Shown here one piece after another: positions 45,230 to 53,487 of a stretch of DNA of 64,000 nucleotides (positions are counted from its first letter, which is position 1; the number at the start of each line of letters is the position of its first letter). Position numbers and translations under genes: made by a program. Location of the stretch: positions 744,001 to 808,000 of the forward strand of contig NZ_FUZU01000003.1 in NCBI RefSeq assembly GCF_900167975.1, in the 5' to 3' direction. The notes beneath the pieces are model-generated. The model ran no database searches. It saw nothing but the letters and a program-made list of their open reading frames with translations, and was not told the origin of the DNA. This stretch comes from Ohtaekwangia koreensis (lineage in GTDB: Bacteria; Bacteroidota; Bacteroidia; Cytophagales; Cyclobacteriaceae).

Positions 45230-46674
45230 AACCAGCGATAAAAATCCTATTAATCCTTATTGGCTTGCTTCCATTGTCGTTCCTGAATGTACAGGCACAA
45301 CAGAGCTTAATGTATAGCCATTATTTTCTGAATCCCTTTTTATATAATCCATCTTTTGTAGCTCCTAATGGATATACCGAGGTATATCTCAACTATAGAA
45401 ATCAATGGGCAGGAATTGAAGGAGCCCCCACAACCGGCACGGTAAGTATACATGTACCATTAAACTATAAAGCCGGTGTAGCATTTACAGCATACCAGGA
45501 TAAAGCAGGTGTGTTAAAGACCACTACCGGCCTGATAACATTTGCTTACCAGGTTTACCTGGGCAATAGTATAAAGGAAGAGCATAAAATTGGCTTTGGT
45601 ATATCTGCAGGAATGACGAGCAACTCAATTAATGCAGGAGACGCGTATGCAAATGATCCCGTGACTGGAACGACATCTTCCTTCGAAGGGCAATTCGGTA
45701 TACATTACCAGTTAAAGAACTTCAAGTTAGCCTTTGCCATTCCACGACTCTTCAGAACCTACGTGGCCTCCGAACAGGATTTCAACAAGGTTGGCATTGA
45801 ACAAATCAAGACAACAATCACTTCGGCCAGCTATATGATAAGATTCAGCAGCAGGGTTGCGTTTGAACCTATGGTAACCTATCGTACCTATGAAAATACA
45901 GTAAGTCAATATGAAGGACTTGGTGTAATCCACATCGATAATATAGCATGGTTCGGAGGATCCTACAGACAAGATTATGGAGCCACTGCTTTTATTGGTT
46001 TCAACATCAAGGACAAAGTAAAACTCGGATATGCGTATGAGTTTGCAACATCGCAGATAAATTCCTTCGGGGATGGAACGCATGAGATGCAACTTGTACT
46101 ACGACTTGGGAAAAAGAAGAATGAAAGACCACAGTCAAAAAGCAAAGCACAAGTAAAACAACAGCCGGTTGAATCCAGCCCGAAAGAAGAAGAGGAAGAG
46201 GAATATGTTATCGGAGGAAAAGAACAGGAACGTGCAGCGGAAGACCAGGAGCATGCAGCAGAAGAGCCGGAACGCATAGCAAAAGAATCTGAACATGTGG
46301 CAAAAGAATCTGAACAACAAGAGGAAGTCGCACAACAACCACGGGTGAAGCAAAGCGAACCATTGCCAACCGCTGCCGATGGTGAAAACCAAAAAGACCA
46401 AACGGTAAAATCACTATCAGGAAACAAATTGGTTCCAGGTCATTATGTAGTAGTGGGTGCATTTCGCTCAATTGAAAATGCTAAAACCTATACGCGTACA
46501 CTGAAGCGAGCCGGCTATCCTGCAGACATTGCATATCAACCTGAAAAGGGTTATTACATTGTACACATGACGAATGCTCCTACACTGCAAGAGGCACAAC
46601 TACTGCGGAATAAATACAGGCAGATGTCGCGCTACTCTTTCCGTGATACGTGGATCCTTAGTGTAGAGGAATAA
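45226..46674 (+). CDS. PorP/SprF-family T9SS membrane protein fused to a SPOR domain
   Basis: 482 residues from the ATG at 45226, which overlaps the pectate lyase stop; longer upstream reading in this frame is not coding. Signal peptide ends near VQAQQ. Residues about 25-305 are a PorP/SprF-like outer-membrane beta-barrel (LMYSHYFLNPFLYNPSFVAP, YRNQWAGIEGAPTT, KIGFGISAGM, LGYAYEFATSQI). Then a Glu-rich linker with five heptad-like units (EQERAAE, DQEHAAE, EPERIAK, ESEHVAK, ESEQQEE) and a SPOR domain (about 402-482: HYVVVGAFRSIENAKTYTRTLKRAGY). SprF-type proteins are needed to export type B cargo; SPOR domains bind denuded peptidoglycan. Fusion of the two is unusual and links this secretion partner to the cell wall. 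Confidence 0.88.
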   Translation: MKPAIKILLILIGLLPLSFLNVQAQQSLMYSHYFLNPFLYNPSFVAPNGYTEVYLNYRNQWAGIEGAPTTGTVSIHVPLNYKAGVAFTAYQDKAGVLKTTTGLITFAYQVYLGNSIKEEHKIGFGISAGMTSNSINAGDAYANDPVTGTTSSFEGQFGIHYQLKNFKLAFAIPRLFRTYVASEQDFNKVGIEQIKTTITSASYMIRFSSRVAFEPMVTYRTYENTVSQYEGLGVIHIDNIAWFGGSYRQDYGATAFIGFNIKDKVKLGYAYEFATSQINSFGDGTHEMQLVLRLGKKKNERPQSKSKAQVKQQPVESSPKEEEEEEYVIGGKEQERAAEDQEHAAEEPERIAKESEHVAKESEQQEEVAQQPRVKQSEPLPTAADGENQKDQTVKSLSGNKLVPGHYVVVGAFRSIENAKTYTRTLKRAGYPADIAYQPEKGYYIVHMTNAPTLQEAQLLRNKYRQMSRYSFRDTWILSVEE

Positions 46675-46786
46675 CGATATAGTCTGAGAGACAGCAAACT
46701 CAGGGAGATCGACCAACTATATATTGATGATCGCAGCTGTAATAAAAAGGCCTGTGGATATTTATCCATTCCGCTTATATTGGAGC

Positions 46787-47245
46787 ATGTTTAGTCGCAA
46801 ACAAGCATCCAGTATCCGACAGGAGTTTTGGACCGTCTTTGGAAAGTATATGAGCCCTGTGCTCTCGGCTGAGGGCATGAAGATCAATTGGGTGAATTAT
46901 CACACCCGGATCAAGGACGTATACTTTCGTATGGATGCAGGGCAAAAATCAGCTGCGATCTATATATCTCTTGAACACAACGACTCGCATATACGCGCAC
47001 TGTACTTTGAACAATTTCTGGAATTGAAAACAATCCTGCATTCCACTTTGGAAGAGACGTGGGATTGGCAGCAAGACGTATCGATAGACGGAAAGATGAT
47101 CAGCAGAATCTATAAAGAATTACCTGGAGCGTCCATTATGAACAAAGAGCATTGGCCAGACCTTATCTCCTTCTTCAAACCCAGGATTATTGCACTTGAT
47201 AGTTTCTGGGAAAATGCAAAGTATACATTTGATACGCTGAAGTGA
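46787..47245 (+). CDS. DUF4268 domain-containing protein
   Basis: 152 residues from the ATG at 46787 (MFSRKQASSIRQEFW), which has a GGAG sequence just upstream and is where family members begin; a longer reading from 46724 is unlikely. The conserved DUF4268 pattern is clear: FWTVFGKYMSPVLSAEGMKINWVNYHTRIKDVYFRMDAG and ETWDWQQDVSIDGKMISRIY. Unknown function; the fold resembles a nuclease-like domain in some members, but no catalytic set is assigned. Isolated gene. Confidence 0.88.
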   Translation: MFSRKQASSIRQEFWTVFGKYMSPVLSAEGMKINWVNYHTRIKDVYFRMDAGQKSAAIYISLEHNDSHIRALYFEQFLELKTILHSTLEETWDWQQDVSIDGKMISRIYKELPGASIMNKEHWPDLISFFKPRIIALDSFWENAKYTFDTLK

Positions 47246-47264
47246 ATCACACTAATGGCAATTT

Positions 47265-47312
47265 TCCTGACGTGCGTACCGGGCTATATTTCTCCAGGAA
47301 CTAACGTCAGGA
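47265..47312. terminator. Possible bidirectional hairpin between convergent genes
   Basis: TCCTGACGT (47265-47273) pairs with ACGTCAGGA (47304-47312), with T-run on both outer sides (TTTT before, AAAA after). Long loop, so confidence is modest. Confidence 0.45.
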
Positions 47313-47334
47313 TAAAATGCTTATCTATACAAGG

Positions 47335-49479
47335 CTATAATTTAAAAGTCAGCGTACCATTTATCGCTCTACCGGCTCTACCAGGTAAAGAATTTACAGT
47401 ACGGGCACGATATTCCGGATAATATATTTTTTCATCCAGTATATTATTCGCGTATACACCTATGATAAAGTTCTTGCCAAGTTTATACTGAACGTTCGCG
47501 CTTAAGTAATTATAAGCTTTTACAGGAGGGTTCACGGCTTGTGTATAACTACGGTCAGTATCACCACCTTTGCCATAATACGAATTGAACACACCCAGTT
47601 GTAAGCCAAACGGGAACGAATAGGTAGCGCCAGCCTTTAACATCAGTTTCGGCATACCGTAATCATCTTTATTTCCCTGATCGTCAAGTGTCGTCTGATA
47701 ACTGAAACCCGTTGTCAATGAAAATGAATTGGTAACAAAAGTCTTCGTTTCTAATTCAACACCTTGTGAGCGAAGTCTCCCTCCATTTAAATATGTAGGA
47801 ACCATAAATGTAAGCCCCGGTCCAAATGAAACTTCGATTCTCTCGGAGTCATCAATAGATTGACGAATGATATCTGTTTGCAAACTATTATAGTATGTCA
47901 GATAAACCTCAAAAGTAGACTTCGTATAAAAGAGCTGTGTTTCAAACGTGCCGATGGTCTCTGGCTTTAAGTCAGCATTCGGATAAATGTCCGGGACGTT
48001 ATTTCCGTAGCGTTCACTTTGCGTAGGAGAACGGAACGCTTTACCATACAGAACCTTGATGCCCGAAGACGCATTTACATAAAATATACTTCCGATGCGT
48101 GGCGCAATATATAAATCGTTGCCTGTTACTTTGTTGGTTTGTGCGCCCGCAATAAGTTTAACATGCTTACCAATTGTATAGTCACCTTGTGCATATATAC
48201 TCCACCATGTTTGGTTATAGTCCTTCACAATCTGGTAGGGCGATTCGTTACGGGGAGCAGTCTTATCAAATGGATTGGTCGGCTCATAGCCCAATGGATT
48301 CTCTGAGCTTGCAGTCTTTGAATACGTTCTTGCACTTCCGGTTTGGGTATTCGTCAATCCGCCAATAACTAAGTTCATATTCTGAAAAGGCTTCACATAG
48401 TTAGTCAACTCTACAAGGTAGTCGTTGGATTTACCATCATCCTCAAAATTAGAAAGAGAAGGATAAAGCTTTTTCTTGAACATGTTGTTATAGGTAACAT
48501 TCAAAGTCGCGCGCCAGTTATTCGTAATCTCCTTGTCGTAGCCTAAATCAATGAGCAACCGGTCAATAGTAGTATTGAAATGCAAAGCGGCATCATCACC
48601 CCCGGCAGTCTTGTTAAGCCATGATGGCAACGTACCCATGTTGGCTTGCTTGGTATGCATATAGTTGGTCAGTAACTTAAAATCACCAAACACAAGATTA
48701 GCATTGGAGCCAAATGATTTCTCATACATTTTGATGGTGTTCTTGCTTGGTGGAACAACCGTGATGCTATTATCCGGTTGAATTATAATTTCAGGTTCAC
48801 CGTAAGCAGAAAAATCCCATCCATCCGTATCAAAATAATTAACACCACCTGTAAACTTAAGTTTGCCTAAATCTGCAGCACCACTTACCTGTGCCTGCTT
48901 TGAAGCAAATGTACCATATGAAACACTGGCAGAAACCGGAGCTGACTCCGAAACATTTTTAGTTATAATATTGATGATACCAGTGAGGGCACAAGTACCA
49001 TATAGAACTGAGCCAGGTCCGCGAATAATTTCGATTCGCTCCACACGGTTCAACGGGAATGAGCTATATATAGCGGCGTTCATACCATTGTCAAGGCTTT
49101 CGCGAAAAGGGCGGCCATCCACCAGGATCAGAACATTTGTATTCGCTATAGCAGTAACGTTACCACGGATAGAAACCATATTGTTTCGATAGGTATAACC
49201 GCTGTTAAAGTAAACATTCGTTGCTCTGTCCAGTACTTCACTCAACGACCTTGCGCCAAACCGTTCAATATCTCTTGCACTGATTACACTAACAATGGCA
49301 GGAGCGTCCTTAATGCTCTCTGCAGATTTAGAAGCCGTTGTGATTCTGATGTTCATAATTTCTTCCAAACTCAAATCGAAATAATCATCAGCTTTCAATG
49401 TATCCGCTTGCTGTCCGTACAAGAGCAGCACTGGCCCTGAATACATTATAAAGACAAACGCGGTAAAAAGATTTTTCAT
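47335..49479 (-). CDS. TonB-dependent outer-membrane receptor (no CarboxypepD_reg domain)
   Basis: 714 residues. Signal peptide to about residue 23. Plug domain opens with LSLEEIMNIRITTASKSAESIKDAPAIVSVISARDIERFG, then NMVSIRGN and LILVDGRPFRESL, followed by a 22-strand-type barrel ending TLTFKL. This is the small-substrate (siderophore/cobalamin-type) class rather than SusC. It diverges from the LytS/LytTR pair at 49930, and such receptors are commonly controlled by neighbouring regulators. Ligand unknown. Confidence 0.93.
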   Translation of the reverse strand: MKNLFTAFVFIMYSGPVLLLYGQQADTLKADDYFDLSLEEIMNIRITTASKSAESIKDAPAIVSVISARDIERFGARSLSEVLDRATNVYFNSGYTYRNNMVSIRGNVTAIANTNVLILVDGRPFRESLDNGMNAAIYSSFPLNRVERIEIIRGPGSVLYGTCALTGIINIITKNVSESAPVSASVSYGTFASKQAQVSGAADLGKLKFTGGVNYFDTDGWDFSAYGEPEIIIQPDNSITVVPPSKNTIKMYEKSFGSNANLVFGDFKLLTNYMHTKQANMGTLPSWLNKTAGGDDAALHFNTTIDRLLIDLGYDKEITNNWRATLNVTYNNMFKKKLYPSLSNFEDDGKSNDYLVELTNYVKPFQNMNLVIGGLTNTQTGSARTYSKTASSENPLGYEPTNPFDKTAPRNESPYQIVKDYNQTWWSIYAQGDYTIGKHVKLIAGAQTNKVTGNDLYIAPRIGSIFYVNASSGIKVLYGKAFRSPTQSERYGNNVPDIYPNADLKPETIGTFETQLFYTKSTFEVYLTYYNSLQTDIIRQSIDDSERIEVSFGPGLTFMVPTYLNGGRLRSQGVELETKTFVTNSFSLTTGFSYQTTLDDQGNKDDYGMPKLMLKAGATYSFPFGLQLGVFNSYYGKGGDTDRSYTQAVNPPVKAYNYLSANVQYKLGKNFIIGVYANNILDEKIYYPEYRARTVNSLPGRAGRAINGTLTFKL

Positions 49480-49929
49480 GATTGTGATTAAATAAGGTTA
49501 AGTAGTAATTGACGTTTACATTTATACAGGTATTTCAACGCCTATATATTTAGTATTCTTAGCCGCAAAGTTGATATGTGCCAGATACGGTTACAATGGT
49601 GAATACCGGATTTATAAAAATCAGGTCTTAGAAATTATCGTAAGGTCAACATCTGGAGAGGTGCGTGATTGGAGGATTCTTTTTACGGGATATACTTAAA
49701 AAATCTAAGGGTTTACCTTAGCTCTAAAAAACAAGCATTTTTCAAACGTTTAAAATATCTTTCAAGCGGATCGCTTGCAGTTCAGGGAACAGTCGGTATA
49801 TAACAACAATGACCTATAGCAATATCTTTAGGTAACTGTCAGGTACGATTACATTAATCTCAGTGTCGATTTTGTCCGCTTCACTTAAATAAGTATGTTC
49901 TATGAGGTTAGAGGTGTATTTTTGCATCT
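49480..49929. other. Divergent regulatory region between the TonB receptor and the LytS gene
   Basis: 450 bp with no gene. Contains TTCAAACGTTTAAAA (49741-49755, LacI-like dyad), the shared box at 49866-49887 and the LytS promoter at 49917-49924. Confidence 0.6.
49866..49924 (+). promoter_or_regulatory. LytS promoter with upstream box TTTTGTCCGCTTCACTTA
   Basis: The 18-bp box TTTTGTCCGCTTCACTTA (49870-49887) lies 29 bp upstream of a good -7 box TATTTTTG (49917-49924), which is only 5 bp before the start codon at 49930; a transcript from here would be almost leaderless. The same 18 bp recur at 51863-51880 upstream of the beta-barrel gene. Confidence 0.65.
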
Positions 49930-50973
49930 ATGGAGCTAAAGCTACCCATTAAAAATCTGATCCGGCTCAATTGGCTACTATCACTGATCCCCAGCGTTAT
50001 TGTCTGTATTTTCCTCCTGCACGACAAGGCACAGACACATGTCATTCACATCACCATAATGACAGCAATCGCCATTGCAACCATCGGACTCAGTAATATC
50101 TATATTATCGTTGTCCTGGCGCAAAGATTTGAAATCAGCTCCCGGAAATTCAAACTGTATCGCTACCTGCTAACGTATACAGCCAGTGCTATAGCATACT
50201 TAATCATCTGGCCAACGTTTGTCTTTTTCACAAATTACATTACCTCTTCCTACGTTCTATACGACTTTATTCTCTTGGGTATAGGAAGTGCAATGGTCAA
50301 TTCATTGATTGTGGTGTTCCACAACTTTGTTCTCTTACAAAGCGAAAAGGCACATGCCGATCTTGAATTCTCCAAGCTTAAAACCGCTCATGCAGAAGCT
50401 GCCAACCTGCTCTTAAAACAACAAATACATCCGCACTTCCTATTCAATGCACTCAATACGGTAAAGGCGCTATACCGGACCGATTCACGCGCGGGCGATT
50501 CATACATTGTTCATCTGGCAAATTTTTTACGAGCTTCTGTCTTTAGTCACTCCAGCAAAATATCTTTACTGGAAGAAGAGTTATCGCTTTTAAAAGATTA
50601 TCTGGAAATGCAGAAGATCCGTTTTGGTGACGCACTCGACTGTTCAATTTCAATTCCTGAAAATATACTGAAAAGCTTTTCTCTTCCCTCCTTTTCACTC
50701 CAGCCGTTGTTGGAGAATGCTATAAAACATAATGAACTGACAGAAGAAGCACCGTTAAAAGTATATATATGCAAAAAAGACGACCGTATTATCGTTTCTA
50801 ACAATCTACAAAAAAAGATGGTGAATGTCTCATCGACCAATCACGGGCTGGCTAACCTGGCAGAACGATACAGGATTTGGTCAGGCGATGAAGTGATCAT
50901 AAAAGAAGATGACCGTACATTTTCTGTAAGTATAAAATTGCTAGCAAATGAAAATAGTAATCATCGAGGATGA
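49930..50973 (+). CDS. LytS-type (His_kinase/HATPase) sensor histidine kinase
   Basis: 347 residues. Four transmembrane helices (about 13-30, 42-64, 82-102, 113-134) form the sensor; then a coiled coil, the phosphoacceptor motif QQIHPHFLFN (His169), and the ATPase domain with N-box LLENAIKHNELTEE and G-box HGLANLAERY. It is the PF06580 type that pairs with LytTR regulators; the regulator gene overlaps by 26 bp. Its promoter carries a box shared with two neighbours. Confidence 0.95.
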   Translation: MELKLPIKNLIRLNWLLSLIPSVIVCIFLLHDKAQTHVIHITIMTAIAIATIGLSNIYIIVVLAQRFEISSRKFKLYRYLLTYTASAIAYLIIWPTFVFFTNYITSSYVLYDFILLGIGSAMVNSLIVVFHNFVLLQSEKAHADLEFSKLKTAHAEAANLLLKQQIHPHFLFNALNTVKALYRTDSRAGDSYIVHLANFLRASVFSHSSKISLLEEELSLLKDYLEMQKIRFGDALDCSISIPENILKSFSLPSFSLQPLLENAIKHNELTEEAPLKVYICKKDDRIIVSNNLQKKMVNVSSTNHGLANLAERYRIWSGDEVIIKEDDRTFSVSIKLLANENSNHRG

Positions 50974-51709
50974 AAGGGTTGTCGCGAATGACCTTGAGGC
51001 AAGTATACGGCAATTGGTGGAATCCACCATTGTACAGCTTCACTCGGTTAAAGAAGCGATCGCGTATTTTAAGAAAGGAAATATACCAGACCTGATCTTT
51101 AGCGACATTCAATTAGGTGACGGGCTTAGCTTCGAAATATTCATAGCCGTGCCTCAAACCGCACCGGTGATATTTTGCACAGCCTATAATGAATACGCAC
51201 TGGATGCTTTCCGTGTCAATGGCATTGACTATATTTTAAAACCCTTCACGGTAGACACTCTGGAACGTTCCTTACACAAATACACCCAGCTAAAAAAAAT
51301 CTTCGCACCAGACCAGAGTCTCAGTTATAGCTCAATGATCAAGATGCTGACCGAGCGCAACCCCGACCGCGCTGCATCGGTGCTGGTATATCACCAGGAT
51401 AAAATTATACCAGTTAAACTGGAAGACACCGCTTTATTTTATCTCGAGAATGAAGTCACGCACCTGCTAACGTTTTCCGGCAAGATGTACTATCCCAACA
51501 AGAAACTTGATGAACTTGAGCAATTAACCGGAAATTTATTTTTCAGAGCCAATCGTCAATTTCTGGTCTCTCGTAAGGCTATATCTGATGTATCCAGTTT
51601 TTTCTCCCGGAAACTTTCTGTTAACCTGACTATACCCTTCAAAGAAAAAATTATGGTTAGTAAAGTAAAATCTCCTGTATTCCTGGAATGGTTGTCCAAA
51701 ACCGTCTGA
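50948..51709 (+). CDS. LytTR-family response regulator (partner of the 49930 kinase)
   Basis: 253 residues. Receiver with D53 in LIFSDIQLGDG, FCTAYNEY and ILKPF; LytTR domain about 150-250 (FFRANRQFLVSRKAISDVSSF). The 26-bp overlap with the kinase gene means translational coupling. It is a paralogue of the orphan regulator at 32896. Likely targets are the TonB receptor, the beta-barrel gene at 51973 and itself, given the shared box. Confidence 0.95.
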   Translation: MKIVIIEDERVVANDLEASIRQLVESTIVQLHSVKEAIAYFKKGNIPDLIFSDIQLGDGLSFEIFIAVPQTAPVIFCTAYNEYALDAFRVNGIDYILKPFTVDTLERSLHKYTQLKKIFAPDQSLSYSSMIKMLTERNPDRAASVLVYHQDKIIPVKLEDTALFYLENEVTHLLTFSGKMYYPNKKLDELEQLTGNLFFRANRQFLVSRKAISDVSSFFSRKLSVNLTIPFKEKIMVSKVKSPVFLEWLSKTV

Positions 51710-51858
51710 CATAGTCCACAGTCGATTTTCGTTAAGTAACTTCGGGCAGATAATATCATTACAGCGGTTCGCAGTGCCATTATCTATATAGCTAATTATT
51801 TCATTACGGGCACACGTTGCTTTCTCCACCCCTAAGTACATATCCGACAGCTTCGCTA

Positions 51859-51919
51859 TCGCTTTTGTCCGCTTCACTTATTTCCTTCTTTCTGCAGCCG
51901 TATAAACCCTACATCTTTG
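51859..51919 (+). promoter_or_regulatory. Second copy of the 18-bp box before the beta-barrel gene
   Basis: TTTTGTCCGCTTCACTTA (51863-51880) is identical over 18 bp to the box before the LytS gene (and 21 of 22 counting flanks). CATCTTTG (51912-51919), a near -7 box, lies 31 bp downstream, the same geometry as before LytS. The gene starts at 51973. Confidence 0.65.
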
Positions 51920-51972
51920 ATCCATACATACACAAGCTTTCGCTTGATGTAAAAAACATTAAATGTACTGAT

Positions 51973-52548
51973 ATGAAAAAGTTAATTATTGTATGTCTCA
52001 TGCTGGCGTCTGCCAACACTTTTGCACAATCCATTTTAAAGCGGTTAAGCTTCGGACTCAAGGCGGGTGCCAACTATAGCAATTTCACCAACGCTGATTT
52101 TTCAACGGATCCATTGGTTGGATTTCATGCAGGGGCGTTGGTTAATCTCAAATTGACGGACAAGTTTTCGATACAAGAGGAATTTCTGTTCTCGTCTCAA
52201 GGAGCAAAATTCAAAGAAGATTTTTTAGGCAACAAAGAGATCAAGATATATTATCTGAACGTTCCTATACTCCTTAAGTACCGGACAAATATGGGACTAT
52301 ATTTTGAAGCCGGCCCCCAAGTAAGCATGCGCCTCAGTGAAGATATGGAGAATATGCCGGAAAAAGATTTTTCACAGCAAATTGATGTGGGTGTTGCAGG
52401 AGGACTGGGATATCAATCGAAAACTGGCTTTGGCATTGGCGTACGATACTGTGCTGGGCTATCAAAAGTTGCCAACTTCGAAATCGGGAACACCAAGCCT
52501 GAATTTAGAAACGATGTAGCACAGGCAAGCATCTTTTATATCTTCTAA
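51973..52548 (+). CDS. PorT/outer-membrane beta-barrel family protein
   Basis: 191 residues from the ATG at 51973 (MKKLIIVCLM); a longer in-frame reading upstream has no signal peptide. Signal cleavage near FAQS. Then eight-strand barrel pattern: LSFGLKAGANYSNFTN, VGFHAGALVNLKLTDKFSIQEEFLFSSQGAKF, YLNVPILLKYRTNMGLYFEAGPQVSMRLS, ending with an aromatic residue (FYIF). This is the PorT-type barrel (PF13568) of Bacteroidota. Shares its promoter box with the adjacent LytS gene, so it is a likely target. Function unknown. Confidence 0.88.
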   Translation: MKKLIIVCLMLASANTFAQSILKRLSFGLKAGANYSNFTNADFSTDPLVGFHAGALVNLKLTDKFSIQEEFLFSSQGAKFKEDFLGNKEIKIYYLNVPILLKYRTNMGLYFEAGPQVSMRLSEDMENMPEKDFSQQIDVGVAGGLGYQSKTGFGIGVRYCAGLSKVANFEIGNTKPEFRNDVAQASIFYIF

Positions 52549-52615
52549 TTATATATTAAAGACCGTTCTGAATTAAAGGTTTGGGATAGGGGTATTCAGC
52601 CAGGTTCAGAAAGTC

Positions 52616-52647
52616 ATCCCGGTTTCGAAAGAAAACGGGATTTTTTT
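52616..52647 (+). terminator. Intrinsic terminator after the beta-barrel gene
   Basis: ATCCCGGTTTC (52616-52626) pairs with GAAAACGGGAT (52631-52641) with one mismatch and a GAAA loop, followed by seven T. A classical terminator. Confidence 0.88.
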
Positions 52648-52770
52648 GTCAGGACTCTAATCTCGAATGAAATGATAACCTTATATCAGTATACACATCG
52701 CTCCAAATCCGTTCATCACCAGTAGTTCAAGCTAAAATATTCAAAGGTATATATTCCGCCTCCATTTGCA

Positions 52771-52827
52771 TTCTGTCCGCCTAGATGACTTTCCCGCTAT
52801 AGATGATCCGTTATCGATTTAACTTTA
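52771..52827 (+). promoter_or_regulatory. Third, weaker copy of the box before the orphan ATPase gene
   Basis: TTCTGTCCGC (52771-52780) keeps the core of the 18-bp box, and TAACTTTA (52820-52827), one base from TAnnTTTG, lies 31 bp downstream of the box end, as in the other two promoters. The gene starts at 52855. Confidence 0.45.
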
Positions 52828-52854
52828 CCTCCAGATTATAAACATTCATTCACA

Positions 52855-53388
52855 ATGCATAAAAACCACGAGGAATTACAGTTGCTTCAGAAACAAGGCG
52901 AAGCGTGTCTGACAAATGTAACCGACTTCTTAAAAACATTCATTGCCAATCCGATTTCCAAAATTGTTAGATTGGAAGAGGAGTTGATGTTTTGCAAGGC
53001 CTATATTGAAATACAACAACTGCTGTTCAGAAATGCGTTGACCTACGAAATAGATCTGTCGTTGGATATCACGCTGGAGAAATTTGTTCCGCATTTCTCC
53101 ATTTATACGTTGTTGGAAAACGCTATCCGACATAATCACTTTACTGAAGAATCTCCATTGAAAATAATTATTGTCACTGAAGGCGACTACTTAAAAGTTA
53201 TCAACAACCTCCATCCTCAAAAAAGCATGGAGTCTCCCACAGGTCAAGGTCTATTAAATCTTGCGGAACTGTATCGTCTTCTTTCCGGAGACGAAATACA
53301 TATCCTTCAAAGTAAAAATTATTTTACAGTACACATAAAGCTATTTAACAATGAAGCATATCCATTCGAGGAAGCCTATATCTATTGA
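52855..53388 (+). CDS. Orphan LytS-type HATPase domain protein lacking the phosphoacceptor histidine
   Basis: 177 residues, cytoplasmic, no transmembrane helix. From residue 20 on it aligns with the 49930 kinase: LTNVTDFLKTFIANPISKI to IVHLANFLRASVFSHSSKIS, then LEEEL, then N-box LLENAIRHNHFTEESPLK (87-103) against LLENAIKHNELTEEAPLK, and G-box GQGLLNLAELY (130-140). The segment that would carry QxHPHFLFN is absent, so it cannot autophosphorylate. It may bind ATP and modulate its parental kinase, or be a decayed kinase kept by chance. Its promoter region carries a version of the shared box. Confidence 0.8.
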   Translation: MHKNHEELQLLQKQGEACLTNVTDFLKTFIANPISKIVRLEEELMFCKAYIEIQQLLFRNALTYEIDLSLDITLEKFVPHFSIYTLLENAIRHNHFTEESPLKIIIVTEGDYLKVINNLHPQKSMESPTGQGLLNLAELYRLLSGDEIHILQSKNYFTVHIKLFNNEAYPFEEAYIY

Positions 53389-53431
53389 AGGCCATCTGAC
53401 ATATATAGTACAAATCCTTAAAACCAATATC

Positions 53432-53465
53432 AAAAAAAAGGGACGTAAGTAAACTTACGCCCCTT
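53432..53465 (-). terminator. Intrinsic terminator of the LamG lipoprotein gene
   Basis: AAGGGACGTAAG (53438-53449) and CTTACGCCCCTT (53454-53465) form a 12-bp stem with a 4-nt loop. In the minus-strand RNA the single non-Watson-Crick pair is a G-U, and eight U follow, so it belongs to the minus-strand gene ending at 53488. Confidence 0.88.
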
Positions 53466-53487
53466 CACTGCAAACACAAATAGGTTA

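Noticed and set aside
45975-46471. Minus-strand frames rich in Ser, Cys and Phe opposite the linker of the PorP/SprF-SPOR gene
   Set aside because: Composition is the complement of the Glu/Lys-rich linker; no signal or domain.
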